From assembly GCA_000727475.1 (NCBI GenBank), contig KL647291.1, positions 4,226,828 through 4,290,827 on the forward strand: a stretch of DNA of 64,000 nucleotides, written 5' to 3'. Positions 1 to 12,838 of this stretch are shown here, one piece after another. The DNA comes from Sarcocystis neurona (lineage: Eukaryota > Apicomplexa > Conoidasida > Eucoccidiorida > Sarcocystidae). The notes beneath the pieces are model-generated. The model saw only the letters and a program-made list of their open reading frames with translations, did no database searches and had not been told where the DNA came from. The stretch's first letter is position 1; each line of letters starts with the position of its first letter. The translations under genes were made by a program, and so were the position numbers.

Positions 1-3000
1 CTTCTCAATCTCTTGTTCGAACTCTGCACGTTGTTGGCGGAGACGCTCTTCTATTGCCTTCTCCTGGTCTGCCTCCTGCTGCTCTAGTTTCTCACGCATC
101 AACTGGAGCTGGCGCTCTAGCTGCTCGCGGCCTTCTGTGATGTCACTTTCCTGCTTCTTCCTCTCAATCTCTTGGTCGAACTCGCCACCTCGTTGGCGAA
201 GGCGCTCTTCTATTGCCTCCCCAAGGTGTGCTCGCTGGAGCTGTTCAGTGTAACGGTCTCTTTGTTCGGCAGTCTGTTGATGTGCCTTTTGCAGCGTGAA
301 TATTCCTTCTCCTGTGCGCTTCAGCTGGTCCGGCAAATCCTGTTTCAAACATTCTTTTCGCATTTCGTCTTCTTCATTTTCCCTCAAGTACACTTTGCTG
401 CTTTCCACCTGTCCGTTGACGGTTCGTACACGCACTGTTGGACTGCTACAACTCCTGGTTAGCTGTTGCGGTAAGTACGCACCGTGTTGGTTAGGCTGCT
501 GCTCACTCTTCGGCTGTCGCTGTAGCCTTCCTACGGTCTCGCGCGCACGTGCCAGTTTCTCTTGCAGCTCTCGCAGTTGGCCTTCATGCCGTTGTTGCTG
601 CTGAATCTGTTGCTCTTTCATTGCCTGCTCTCGTGTTTCAGCCAGCAGCAACAACTGCTCTATTTCTTCCTGGCGCATACGAGTGTGCTCCCACGCGTCA
701 TGCAGTTCCCCAATATAGTTGACAGTATGCTGTGATAGGTTTCCTTTGTTCTCCCTAGAGAACTCTTCAAGCGACAGTGACAGTTTGTCCTGATGTTCCT
801 GACACTGGTGCTTCTGCTGATCCTGCTTCCGCTGATCACCCGATTTCTGCTCGGCTCGTCTAAGGAGAGCTTGTACGTAGTGCTCCCATACGTACTTCGT
901 TGCTTGGAAGCGTTTCGATACTTCTTGTACTTGGAGCCTGAGAATCGCGTTTTCCGCTATTTGGCGCAAGCAGCATTCGTCATGCCCAGCCACCCGTGGT
1001 TGCACCTTGTCCCCTGTACTTCCGCTTTCAGTGTGTCCGTGCGTTCGTTCAAGTTGAAGATAAGTCTTCTCAAGCAAAAGTTTTTGCTCTTGCTTCTCAA
1101 CCAGCAGAAGCAGCTCCACGTCTAGTTCTTGTCGCTGCATGAGCCTGCATTCCACCTCCTGCTGCTGCAACTGACACTGCTGTCGAAGCTCTCGAAGTTC
1201 TTCTGATAATTTATTTCTACTTTGATGTTCCCCAAGTTTTGCCTCGATTGACTTGCGCCACTGCCTCTCGCGCTCCGTTTCGGCCGTTTGTGTCCGCAGC
1301 TGATTTTGTAGTTGCGTGATGGACTGGTTCTTCTCTGCAAGCACCTCCGCGTGCTGCTGCTGGCTGGATTCAGCCCCTTGTCTCACTCTAGCTTCTGCGT
1401 TCGCAACGAGTTCCGTCAGAGTATGTTGCACCTCTTGCTGGTGTCTCGACTTTTCCTGGAGAGTCAACAGTTCGACCTGCATCGCTCCGCATTGCTGCTG
1501 CGCTTCCTGTAACTGCATTTGTAATTCTTTCACTTTCCGTTCGAGTTCCTGTTGGACTGCTGACTCAGTATCTCGCAATGCATCAGAGTTTTGACCTTGA
1601 CGGACGTCTGCTGCTGCTCTCGCATTACCGTTTCCAGCGATGTTTGATAGGCATTGGTGTTTCACCTGCTGGTGTTCCAGCTGATCTTTTATCTGGTTTA
1701 ATTGACCTTCCATGCAGTGTTTTATTTCTTCTTTCTCTTCCAGTGCGTGTTGAGGATGCGCCTGCAAATGATCTGGCCTCCCTTTTACAACGTCTTTTAC
1801 GGTTTCCATCGCTTTTTGGCACTCTTCTTTCATCTTCTCCAACTCCGTCTGTTGCTCTGCCGCATGTTGCATGTGCTGCTGTAGTTGTTCTTGCAGGATT
1901 TTCACAAACTCCTCCCTCTCAAGAAGTTTCTTCTCTGTGGACTTGAGCGCGTTGTCTGCTTCACTTGCACGCAGATGTGATATTTCTATCTGCCGCTGAT
2001 ACAGTGACAGTTGCTCTTGCGCTTGCTTCAGTTGCTCTTGCAGCTTTTCCATAGTACTGTCTCTCACGTGCGCAGCCTCCCGTGATATACCTCTCAGTGG
2101 ATGAGACTTCGCGTGATTTCCCTGCAGGGATTCAGGTACACTTGAACAAAGTGAGGCCTGCGACATTCGCGACTAACCAGCCACATGGAGTACCGATGCT
2201 TGAGGACGAAAAGATAGGGTTAATCTTCCCCGGTTGCCGCTGCCCAACAAGAAATCTATGGGTATACTAATGCAGATCTGCATTAGCGCACGAGGGAAAC
2301 GCACTTGTCCTCGTAGGCACACCTTGTCTATTCGTTACGATCACATGGGTGTGGACACACGTGTGGACACATGGGCCTTACAACATCCTCTGCCAGAGCC
2401 AAAAGCTTGCTGACCGCACGCTCGTCGCCATCTAGTGAACACCCATAAGCATTTGGTCGTCAGCGTACGGGATACACCCCAAATAGGTTGCAGAGACGCT
2501 CGTGTGCCGAAAAGCTATCGTGGCCTGTGTCACTTTGCCCCTACGTGCGAAAGACGTTGTCCTCACTGGGGTTTGCACAGTATGATACCCGTTTTCCCAC
2601 ATTGAGGACTTCATCCACACACGCGGCAGCGTCAGGGGCGAACCAATCTGGAACCCCACAACAACAAGCTAGAAAAACACAATACCGGCGGCACAAGCGG
2701 ACGACGCACATGCACACTTTTTCCACCAGACGTTATAATTCATGAAATCTCTACATCAGAGGACATCGCGGCCTCAATCGTGCATTTCCGCTGGACTAAC
2801 CGGTAAGTTATGTAGGAGACTATACAACCAGATATACAAACGTATGTTTACATGTGTTGTCATGGCAAAGAAGTAAGGGACTTCGGCAGAGAAGTGTATC
2901 AAATATTCCAGCAGGGGGTCTTTCACGGCATAAATCAAAAAGTGCTTAGCATCTCGTGGCCTCCACATCAAACACTCGCACCGTGCAAACCGCACATCAG

Positions 3001-4040
3001 CTGCACTCATTCTTTCCCTGTTGCTAGCTCACTTGCTTGCGCCGAGCCTGCAGCGCCTCCATCTGCCGCTTTGTTTTCTGGAGACAGTTCCACAGCTCGA
3101 CGGCCTTCGGAGTGATGAGGGTTTCTTCTGTGTGATCGGTCGCTGCGACAGATGAGGCTACGTGTGTGTGTACGCAGATGGCGGCGGCTCCTTCGTCATG
3201 CACGACTTTCGCGGATGTGTGTGCTGCTGTCCGAAGGGAGGCTTCCCCTTTGCCTACGGTGACGGCTTCCGAAAAAACTCGGACAGAGTTACTGCTGCTT
3301 TCACAGCGGTACCGGTCATCGCTCATCACCCCATACACGCATTCTTCGGTGTGATGGAATGCACGTGGGTTCTGCTGTTTCTGCCGATCATGCACAAGAG
3401 CAGTCGCTGAAGATCCAACAGAAGCGGCTGCACTCTGCACGGCGTGCTGCACCAAATGCAACTGAGTGTGCGGCTGAGGCACGGAAAGAGAGGGACAACA
3501 TTCTCGATGACCTTCTTCGCAAGGTTTGCACCCCTGCGGCAGAGTGTGCCCGTTTCTTTCATCGCACTGACCCTGTATCATAGCTTCAGCGCGGCTGGCC
3601 ACTACACGTTGGCCATTTTTTTCCAAGGCCTGCGGTTGCCGTGTGAACTGCTGTTCCTGTCGCTTGACGTCGACTTTTGTGGATGAGACGGCAACGGGTG
3701 GTGTCCCGATCGAGGACTGCACTGACTTTGCGTCCTTCTGGCAGTGAATCTCCTCGCTCGAGCCAAGGCTGCACGGTGTTGCAAAATTTTCGTGTTTGGA
3801 AGATAGAGAGTTTTCCACACAAGTATCTTGAAGTGCTCCACACGCTTGACTACCGTCGTCCTGCTCTTCTATTGCCGGAAAGTGTGTCGAAGCACCTTCC
3901 CGCTGGAGGGGAGTACAAGGCTTCATCGACCACCCTGCGGGCACATGCACGTCCGTCCATTTTCGGGCCGATAAAAGCAGGACGCCCTGCGATTGTAAGC
4001 TCCAGGGCCCTATCGCTAAGTCGCGCCGCAACAAATTCAT
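1..4040 (-). CDS. Coiled-coil protein, 3' end beyond window edge
   Basis: Not recognised as a named family. The downstream exon, 2121 to 1 on the minus strand, is open without a stop for about 707 codons and continues past the edge. It encodes an almost purely Glu/Gln/Lys/Arg/Leu-rich sequence with heptad-like Leu spacing, so a long coiled coil is likely. The upstream exon begins at ATG 4040 and runs to a GTGAGC donor after position 3033. It is hydrophilic, Ser/His/Gln-rich, and turns coiled-coil-like in its last 25 residues. Joining 3033 to 2121 (acceptor CCTGCAG) keeps phase 0; a second phase-compatible acceptor lies a little upstream at about 2155. The 0.9 kb intron may hide another exon. 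A structural or cytoskeletal role is plausible for such a protein but is inference only. If the two parts are separate genes, the coiled-coil part could start at ATG 2166. Confidence 0.6.
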
Positions 4041-4267
4041 AGGAGAGCCTTTTGAAGCAAGAACACTTCCCAGAGGTTAATGTGGGGATAGAAGGTACGA
4101 TAATTAAACTTGAGCTTGTACAAACTGCGCATCTGCAGTTTACCTGGACCTCAGAACATGGTCAGCAGTAGCTTATACTCCGCCGCTAGGATGACCGGCG
4201 ACCTCTGCCGCACTAACGTGAGTACCAGTCACTCAAGCGACTCAGTGGGTGACGTTCTCAGCAGCAG

Positions 4268-5755
4268 CTACGCGGAGCAGATATCCGGACGGTGTAGTGA
4301 TCGCGGAATGGCTTCTTCTTGAAGAATAGACACGGTAACGTATGTGAAGCTAGCTCCGTCAGATAACGGCGAGAAATGGGGTACTGCTTTAATCTCTCTG
4401 CATCTTGTCCTACGCGGCTGCACGCAAAGCTTGTGGAGAACGCGTGGATCGAAATACGTACCTGAAAAATTTGAGTCATACTGTTCTGTGTGAACCGGTG
4501 TCACCTAGGAGGCGATGACTGTCACGCAGAGACAGTATGACAGGGGCTTCATTTGCTGCTACTGCATGCAGACACTTTTCTCACCTTCAGAAGAACATCG
4601 CTGGTGCCGTGTGGTTATCCGACTGTTCCTGCCGGTGGTGACGTCGTCATAAACCGTTTTGTTAGCGCCGTCGCGTTGCTGACGCAGGAGGTGCGAGGCC
4701 TTACAGACTTCGGAAACATGGGTGCGCTGCATGCGGCCCAGGTGGCCCCCCTGACAGATCTGCTGCTCATCCTGAACGTCCTGCGCTTGACCCGAGGGTA
4801 GAACGTGTTGGTGCGTGGCTCGGCACTGCTGGGCAGGCACTCCTGCAGTTACCTTTGTAGTGTCATTACGGCGGGCAACCTCGTCGTGCAAGCAGGCAGC
4901 CTTGACGGGCAACTTCGACCACTGCTGCGCCAGTGTTGAGACTGCCTGTTGGTCCTTGCTGCTAGCTGACATGTGGCAACTAGTTTCCGAATGCCTGAGG
5001 CGCAGCCGACTGTTGTTAGCACTGCGGTGAGACTCAAGCTGTACGCACTCAAGAGCATGTTTTGGTGCTTCCGCCCACACGGTAACAGCAGAGTTATGCA
5101 CCTGCGAAGACCTAACACTTCTGACACGGCCTCGATGCGCTGCAGGTAACGAAGCAGGTAGTGCTGCCAGGTGTGCACTGTCGCACTCCTCCATCTTACA
5201 CGCCTCTGCGCGGCAGTAATTGCTGTCGGCTTCTCCCGTTTTCCGGCAAATGCCATGCTGCCGAAAGTTGCAACTGTTTGAGGTCTTGGTAGTCTGTCGC
5301 CCAGCAGAAATATCTCTTTCCGTTGTTCTTTGGCAAGATGTACCGTGCCCGCACGCGCTGCAGGAGGAAACGGACCTTCTCTCCGTGCTTGAGCCACTGC
5401 TGCAACCAGAACATTCGCTTTCTTCGTCGCTGCAGCTGTCGCTGCTGCCGCTGAAGGTATGCCTAGTGAACCCGCTGCAGGCATCCTCGCTGCTGCCACT
5501 CTGGGAAACAACACTGTCAGTTCTGCTTTCTAGAACTCTCTGTGGTCCATTCCAGTGTCCGCTGCAGTCGCACGTGCGGCCGGACGACTGGTGACTTCTG
5601 CTGCTGTCGCAATTGCGTGCATCGACGCTGCCACTGCAAGCCCTCCACCTCGTGCTGAACCCGCGGTAGCTGCTGCCGCCGCTGTCAATCTCATTTTGGC
5701 ACAGGGTGCAACAGCTGCTAAATGTGCTTTCGACTTCCGACGCCTTCACCACCAT
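4268..5755 (-). CDS. Ser/Cys-rich hypothetical protein, two exons
   Basis: Unrecognised. Exon 1 runs from ATG 5755 to 4585 and ends at a GTGAGA donor in phase 1. Exon 2 starts after a TTTTTCAG acceptor at 4461 and ends at a TAG finishing at 4268; the phases match, giving about 454 residues. Residues 20-160 are dense in Ser, Cys, Gly, Asp and Glu (clusters such as CSGCSSGSS). The middle is polar and unstructured-looking, and the last 60 residues are more ordinary, with hydrophobic patches. No signal peptide or membrane segment is visible. Its stop lies about 230 bases before the start of the next minus-strand gene. The opposite strand is also open for long stretches, so the frame choice rests on the matched splice phases. 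Confidence 0.5.
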
Positions 5756-7461
5756 CCTGGTGCAGCTGATCTGCTAGATTACATAGTAACACCAGTTCTT
5801 GCAGACGTGAACGCAGCCGCCCACATGTCAGGATCGGCATATATGCAAAGTTGAAATGCTACCAGCATGCACTGCATAGCGTGCCTGTGGCCGCGCATAG
5901 CACACAGACACCAGGGCGCACCTGACGCAGGTGCTAGTCTGGGTTTTTACTGTCGTGACTCAGGGAAGTGTGCACCGGCTGTTGTGGAACTCGTGCTTGG
6001 CTTGGGGTTTAGAAGTACAACTGCATCCAGATAGTTGGGTGCCAAGTTTGTACTTGAACCGCCACCGCGGCTGTAAATACAGTAACAGGGAAGCAGCGAC
6101 AGCGGCCCACGAGCAACAAAACCGTAGCAGGTAGCTGCGCGAGCGTAGGAGACGGCACGGGGAGTCGACGCCAGCAGAGAAAAAAAAGCGCCGATAATAA
6201 TTCGCAGTTCAGAACCAGTATCGGTACCCGAGGCACCGGTATGTTTTGTAACACCACATTGTGAGAACTGAGGAGACAAGCGGTACGTTCCAAGGCTGCC
6301 GTTAGGGCCCACACAAGGAGCGCCTTGGAGCGAAAGCCGACATGGTTTGACACAAGCGACAAGGGAAAATAAGTCTCCGCGTACCCAGTTGTTCCACCGA
6401 GATGTGCGATCCGAGAATCTAATATACAAGTAGTCCTGTTTGTCCTTGGCAATGGCAAGAATATACTGAATGGACCGTGGACAATTTTTTCGATTCGTGT
6501 GTCGAAAAGTTTGGTAAAGTACCAAGCGGGCAAGTAGCTATCAGATGGGCTGGGCAAACTTGCGGGCACGTGGGTTATAGGTCGGCGGTTGAGGCTTCAT
6601 ATAAGTGTTTACAACGCGATGAATTCCGACTGCGCCCAGACCACCCCGTCCACAATAGCTGCAGTATCTACAACTATGGACAAACGATCCACGAGGACCC
6701 TTTAACATGAGAATAGCAAATTGATAATACGGTTCGGGGATGTTGAATAGAAGCATTGTAAATCAAAATTAAATTGTCTTGAACACGGTATGGACCATAT
6801 TTGGGAACTTCAGTGTATGCTGGAATGTTACATGTGTAAGGAGGTTTCTGCCGTATGTGCAACAATACGCGTGTGTAAAGATACGCATACTGCAGAGAAC
6901 GACGCGAGGATCCCAAAAGAAGGCACACTGTTTCCTTCATAGCCCGTATCAAAGTGTACGAGTAGTTACGGTCCTACGTACAGAGGCGCGTACTCCCACA
7001 CAGCACGCACTTGTATGAGTGAATACCTGTGCACGTATATACCTACATACAAGATACGTGCGGATGGAGGAACCCGCAAGCAGGTGTATATATTTCACAA
7101 AATGTTTCAACCCTGACGCAAGTAGTTTTTTCGCCTGTTCCGTGGTTTTCCCTCCTGCGTGCCGCTCCGCTCGATCAAGCAGGTTGCATAAATTTCTCGG
7201 TCGGCCATATATTTTCCAAAGAATAGCCTAGTGTGGTCTGCAATCGCCGGCGTCTTCTTCGCCGTCACGAACTCCTGCAAAATGCCTTTGCTGCCGCCGC
7301 CGCGGTGTCACCGTGTTCCTGCTACAGGGCTGCTGCCCCTAATTTCCGTGGCATTTCATGGATCAAAACTGTTTCGGGGCTTGTACGGACGGTTGCCGTT
7401 GGAGTTTTCGCTGTATCGACCTGATAGATGCAGTTGCCCTTCGTACTCTTTGCACAAGTAG
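5756..7461. other. Intergenic region, no gene assigned
   Basis: Two overlapping minus-strand open frames (about 190 codons each, 5947-6569) are present. They overlap in different phases, have no convincing start context and show no family motif, so I do not call them genes. Between 6600 and 7460 nothing coding is supported on either strand, apart from a possible short minus-strand exon near 7.27-7.45 kb. Confidence 0.4.
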
Positions 7462-10400
7462 CTACAGCACGGTAGTGCCTCTACTGCTGCCAGCGTGAGA
7501 AGTTACACTGTTCAAATTCGTTGCAATCTGTTGGGCTACTGCTGTATTACTGCGTCTCACACTCTGACCTTGCCGCACTTTTGCAGACATTAAGGAGCTA
7601 CGCAGCTCACCAATAGAAGGTGGCGTAGAATTGAAAATAGAAGAGCCTGAACACACCGAGTCGTAAGTCTGGCCTGCAGAACTAGCAGTCCATATTTGAG
7701 AAGAAGGTGCCTCCGTGTGTATTTTGTTCCCTTTAGCATCTTCAACCGCTGCGTGCAACGGCTACCGCACGGCAAGGACTTCACCTCGTCCATACAACAG
7801 CGCCTTTTTCCCAGAAAAATCTGTTGTGTCCAGGTATCTCGAATAGAGTTGAGTGCACCTGGTGCAGAGGTCCATGGCGAGACTCACCAGGACGACATAT
7901 CTTTAGTCAGTAGTGGCTGAGACTTCAGTGCAGTGCACCTTCGTACGCGGAGTTAAGGTGAACATACACAGAAGTTTGAGATTTCTTCTCAAGCGGCCAA
8001 CAGGTCTGACAGCCACCGGCTACCACATGAGACCTGAGACACCAGTGACGCATGCTGAAGCTACCCCGCACCACGGTTGCACAAGAATGCACATTGCGTT
8101 TGGGAGCGTTCAGTTGTTTTTTGACCGAAGCAGGCACAGCTTAGCGTTGCTGAAGGCCAGTGCCTTACTTTGTAAGCAGCTAGCATTGACATGACGAGCG
8201 GGCGATCTCCTTATGGCAAGACGTCATTACCACTGCTGTTCTCTTCCAGAGAACCAACGACCATAGAGCGGCCCCACCCGCTGTGGTATGTCCTGGATGA
8301 GCCGTCTCCACACACGTATTTCCGCCTCTGTGTGCATGTGTGGGTGTATGTGTGCGCTTGTGTGTTCGTGAGTGGGGCCGCTCATTCGCCTGCACGTGGG
8401 GGCACATCTGCTTAACCGGGGCTGGAGACCTTTCACTTTACTGCGGAATCCTTCGTGGAACACAACGAAACAACCCCGCGGAAACAACAAGCGAAATCAG
8501 CCAGCTGTCGTCCTCCGTCTGCGACACGTGAGGGGTTGCGCGTGAAGGCCAACTGTGCGACGCAGGGCCGACGGCAACGTCACCAGACAGGAGGGGATCC
8601 ACACAGGTGCGTATGTATGGGAAAAGAATTGCGGGCGTTTTCGTGTGTACACGCATGTACGTGTGAGCATACAATAAATTTTTACATGCGTGGGAAAGTG
8701 TGTATGCGTACATATGTATATACATATATATATATATATACAGGATACTCCAGTAGTCACAGGTGAATGGATTCAAGAACCCGACGGCAACCTTTTACGA
8801 ATGGCCTGGTATGCAGGGGCAGTGCGTCGCAGTCACAGATACCTCCGCGCGTAGTAGCCTAGCTCATGATGTTCTAACTACGTTCGTTCCTAAGTAGATG
8901 CGTTCCAGCCATCTTGCTTAATGTCATTCTTTGTGTAGATTTGTAACGGAAAACGTATGTTTCTGCAGTTCTCAATCAGCATTCTTTCCCAAAGTATACA
9001 CGCGCTCGTCCGCGTGCGTGACATGTACAGAACCGCGTATGAAGCGACACCGGCGTGCCACGCAAGCGCAGGATGCAGGGTACCACGCCAGCGTAGAACA
9101 TTCAGCCACGCAGCTCCGCTGGAGAGGGTCTAGTACTAGCTGCGTTAAGAAAAACGTTGCTGGAAATTCATGTATACGTTCAAAGACTTACATATAAAAA
9201 TTGAATGCTCTTTCGGGACGTCTGCTGTTTTTGATCTAGGTAGGTGTACGAGACAACGAGTGCAGACTTCTTTCAGCAAGATTATCAACCGCATCAACAC
9301 CCTTTTCCCACGCACCTTTTCTTTAACAGCGCGAGTCACTCAAATAACACGCACATACATGTTCGCGGAAACTGTCTAAACTCGCACGAGCAACCTTCTC
9401 GTGTTTTACGGGTACCCGCACAACAAGCCTGTACGTTCGATTGCACAGGTAGTTCGAATACGTAAACTTCTTGTGCGAGACTACCTCACTTGATCCTAAC
9501 AGGCGTATGCCTAAATTGCCCGTCGAAATACCGACGTTGGCGAAACAACGCGGCAATCCCTGTTTGGTTCTTCGAGGCACTGATCTATACACCGTTTCCG
9601 TCGTGCAGCAGTCGAAAACAGTGCACAAAGGGGCTGGACGATTGTATGCCTTGTGTGTGTCCACGTGTAGGATGCTCTGTGAGGTTGTAGTTGCTGAAAT
9701 CAGGAGGAGACCAACAAAACTGGAGGGGATACCTCCTGTTGTAGGATGCACCTTCTTTCCGTAGGGTCAAGTATACTAAAGGTATACTCTCGTCCGTACT
9801 GCCACTGATGTTGAAGTTTTCGCTTGAACACCAGGCATCCTCGAGCTCCCTCAGGTGAACAAACGGGTAGAAGGTGAAGAGGCATTCTGGGAAACACTGT
9901 TAATCAGGAAATTCATATGCAGGGACCACGTGAGACAAAGGACCAGCTACTTGAAGACAAACTGACAACACATTAGCATAACAATGAGCGACCGCGCTCT
10001 GGAGTACACAAACGATAGAGGGAACAGAGATAAGAACCGTGTCTGTGCACCGGTGGCGGCACGTTTACGTTCTACGCCCCCGAAGCCATCTGCGTCTGCG
10101 TGCACAGTCGCATGCACTAACTTACGACGGATGCTTGCATCCGCGTTTTCTCCATACGAACGCGCAGCATCGCCAAGTGTTCCTCTACCGCCCCACCCAT
10201 AGCTGCTATCCGGACAGAACGCACGTACGTAGACTGAGATAATTATCACGCAGTGCAGTCGAGAGTGCTGTCGAGAAAAGCAGCAACGTCTCACAGCTCT
10301 TCACGGGAAAGAGAGTCTTTATTCAGGCACAGAAGGGAGTTCGCAACAATGCATCTTCAGTAAAGCACGCTGTCTTTGCCAATGTGTTTTGCTACCTACG

Positions 10401-11872
10401 GTAGGGACTCACAGTGCATTTCGCCGAGTTCAGCCCGAGGCATGTGGCCGCTCGCTCTCCACTGTACTTCTCTCTTCTGCTGCTGTTGGCAATTGTGTTT
10501 CAGACTGTAAGGGTATAAATGTTCGGATTTGGTCGGATTTGGTCGTTGTGCCCTAATTATCTCCTACGTCTCACGCGTCACCTTTTGCTGTGCCCCACCC
10601 GGAGAATGCCTGCACGACGAGTGGGTGCCTTTTTGCTGCTGCCGTACTGTTTTCCACGAAGCTACCGTTGCCGTACGCAAACCGGACATCCAGATCTGTA
10701 CGACTGGCGCAGAGCTTCTTTCTGCAACTGCTTTGCCTCCAACTGTAATTTCTGCACTGCGTACACCGGAGTACGTTTGTGCAATAGGAACAAACATGCA
10801 TGCTCTAGTCTTCCCCATGCTGCTTTCCACTAAACTACTGTTGCTGCACGCGAATTGCACATCCAGATCAATACGAGTGCCGCGGCGGACCGTTCTGCCC
10901 CTACGCTTGCCTTGCCTCTCAAATCTTTAGTTTGCGCCTTACGCACACTGGAGAAAGTCTGCATAATAGGCACAAACACGCATGCTCCAGTCTTCCCAGA
11001 CTGCAGTGCTCTATCAGAGCGATGAGGTATCCCGTGCTGCCATACGCTACAATTTTGTCACAAAATTGTAAATTACTTCTACTTCGTCCTTGGGAAAAAA
11101 TGATGTGTCCGTTTCGTGGCCGTCACTTGGTGTGCGCGTCGTGGAAGTGTCAAAGTGACGATGTAGCTGCGCATAGACAATCGCATCGGAAGAATGGCCT
11201 CTTTATCCGCATGCACCAGAATACACATGTGTGGCCCCAGCTGCGCAGGAAACACTCTCCACGCAGGAATCGCACAGTAGCAGTAATGCGTGCGTAAAAC
11301 GCAGACTGATTAGCAAGGCGAATACGAGGCTGCTTGCAGGTTCAGGTAGACCTGGAGAGGGCATGCGCACGCCGGTCTCCTGAAATACGTGAGGACATTC
11401 AGCAAGAACACTTATGTACATTTCCTTCGAAAGTCGGCAGTTTGTGCTTGCAAAGCGCGTTGAACGCGCGTATCTAAAAGCGCCCAATGTGTCCGCCTCG
11501 ACGCATGCCTGAAGACTCATACACATGTGGTGTATCGCCAGTTCATACCTGTATACGTAGCGGTCTGCAAAACGCGCAAATCCATGCCCCTGATTCTACC
11601 GTGCAGCGGCTTCAACGTGTGGAATCGGGTGAATTTTTGTAGAGAATCATCTCTCGTTGACAGCGGCGTCCACACGAACGCACCATGAAACTCCTACACT
11701 CATGGTCGTGTATCGGGTGCAGTCGAACACGGAGCTTGCAGCGCTCCACATCTTTGTATGGAAAGCATTCGAAGTGATAGTTGGCGGATTCGCTGTGATG
11801 TATTTTTGAGTAGTTCAAATAGCTTGGGTATAACAAAGTGTAAATCTTCAAAATATTAGGACGTAGTAACAA
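7462..11872 (-). CDS. Multi-exon gene (or two genes), function unknown
   Basis: I do not recognise it. Minus-strand exon candidates with splice signals are: about 11507-11280 (acceptor TCTTCAG, hydrophobic 3' part); two homologous exons at 10984-10839 and 10802-10666; about 10240-9958 (acceptor TATCTCAG, hydrophobic segment near its end, donor GTAGCT); exon or exons near 9.87-9.49 kb; about 8560-8445 (acceptor GTCGCACAG, donor GTAAAG); 8299-8232 (acceptor ATCCAG, donor GTAATG); and a terminal Ser/Thr-rich exon, about 7750-7462, ending in TAG. An open frame at 11872-11612 may be the 5' part. Full phase agreement was not achieved, so the model only states that the region is minus-strand coding. 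Membrane association is possible because of the hydrophobic stretches. It could be more than one gene. Confidence 0.35.
10666..10984 (-). repeat. Tandemly duplicated exon (two diverged copies)
   Basis: Copy at 10984-10839 and copy at 10802-10666 on the minus strand encode related peptides sharing the pattern ACxFVPIxQT[YF]S, then VR, a GKA block, AERS and IWM, followed by R-x-ATV. Their lengths, 146 and 137 bases, differ by nine, so the indel is in frame. Both copies are preceded by GAAGACT[AG]GAG and followed by GTAG donors, and the similarity extends into the flanks. Confidence 0.6.
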
Positions 11873-12838
11873 GGAGAGCTTCTACTGAGGGGCCAAATAA
11901 GTGATAGCTTTTCATTTCTTCGTATGCCTCCGTATATGCCACTTCGCGCTTTTACCGTGGTCGAGAGCTTCGACCTGGGCTACGTATGTGTGTTTGCCAC
12001 ATGGAGATAAGCACGTAGGAATATAAAACCTCAGTTACAGCCTTGTGTCTGTAATGTGTGTAATTAAGCGGTTCTTATTGATGTGGGGGGGCAAGGCGCA
12101 GAAGGACTGCTGTGGGCGCAGCACCGTGCGACCATTTTCTTCAAGTGGCAACTCCCTCTTTTTTAGTTGCTCCGCAAAGCCTTGCCTTGCCGCGTATGTT
12201 TAAACACGTAGAATAGAGAAAGGAAGAAGTAAACAGAGAAAGAAACAGAAATATACAGTACGCACAGGGTGATACGCACTTGCATACAAAATGAAAAGTC
12301 CACGAACGCACAACCCCATGCGGTGACGCTACTTGGTGCGATGACTGTCGCTCTCTTCGTCTAGTCAAATATGCACCGCGGTCAGCACTAACGTGCGCTC
12401 AGCCGCCGTGAAAGCATGCACCATTCTCAACGCGTTTTCAACCAAAGCACGACTGCACTTCTAACCTGTGCAGAACTACTTTCCCGACAAATAAGCAAGC
12501 CTCGCTCCTCTCAAAAACAACTGTTAAGCTCAAAAAAAAACTGCTTGGCGTCGCGCTGAAACAGCTGCGGCTTCGGTGATCAGCAAATCTATTATTACGG
12601 AGAACACATTAAAACCTCCCGTAGGATACAGTTGCCACTTGTCGTAGAAAAGATTTCCTGATGGACACAACGGGTCCTTCTGTGATAGCGTGTGTAGCAG
12701 GCAGGTACGTGGCTCGTCGGATAGCTGCCGCACTGCTTGCTCGGGATAAAACGGCGCTGCCTTGTTGCGCGCAGCTCCCTGTGCGATAGACGACGCCTAC
12801 TCTTTGACGTCTAACGCGTGCAGCTACTGCTGCCGCTG
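11873..12838. other. Non-coding spacer downstream of guanylate kinase
   Basis: This is about 1 kb between the stop of the guanylate kinase and the next minus-strand gene. Short open frames occur on both strands, the longest being 67 codons at 12733-12530 on the minus strand. None has a family motif or a clear splice context. It probably holds the 3' untranslated region of the kinase gene. Confidence 0.4.
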
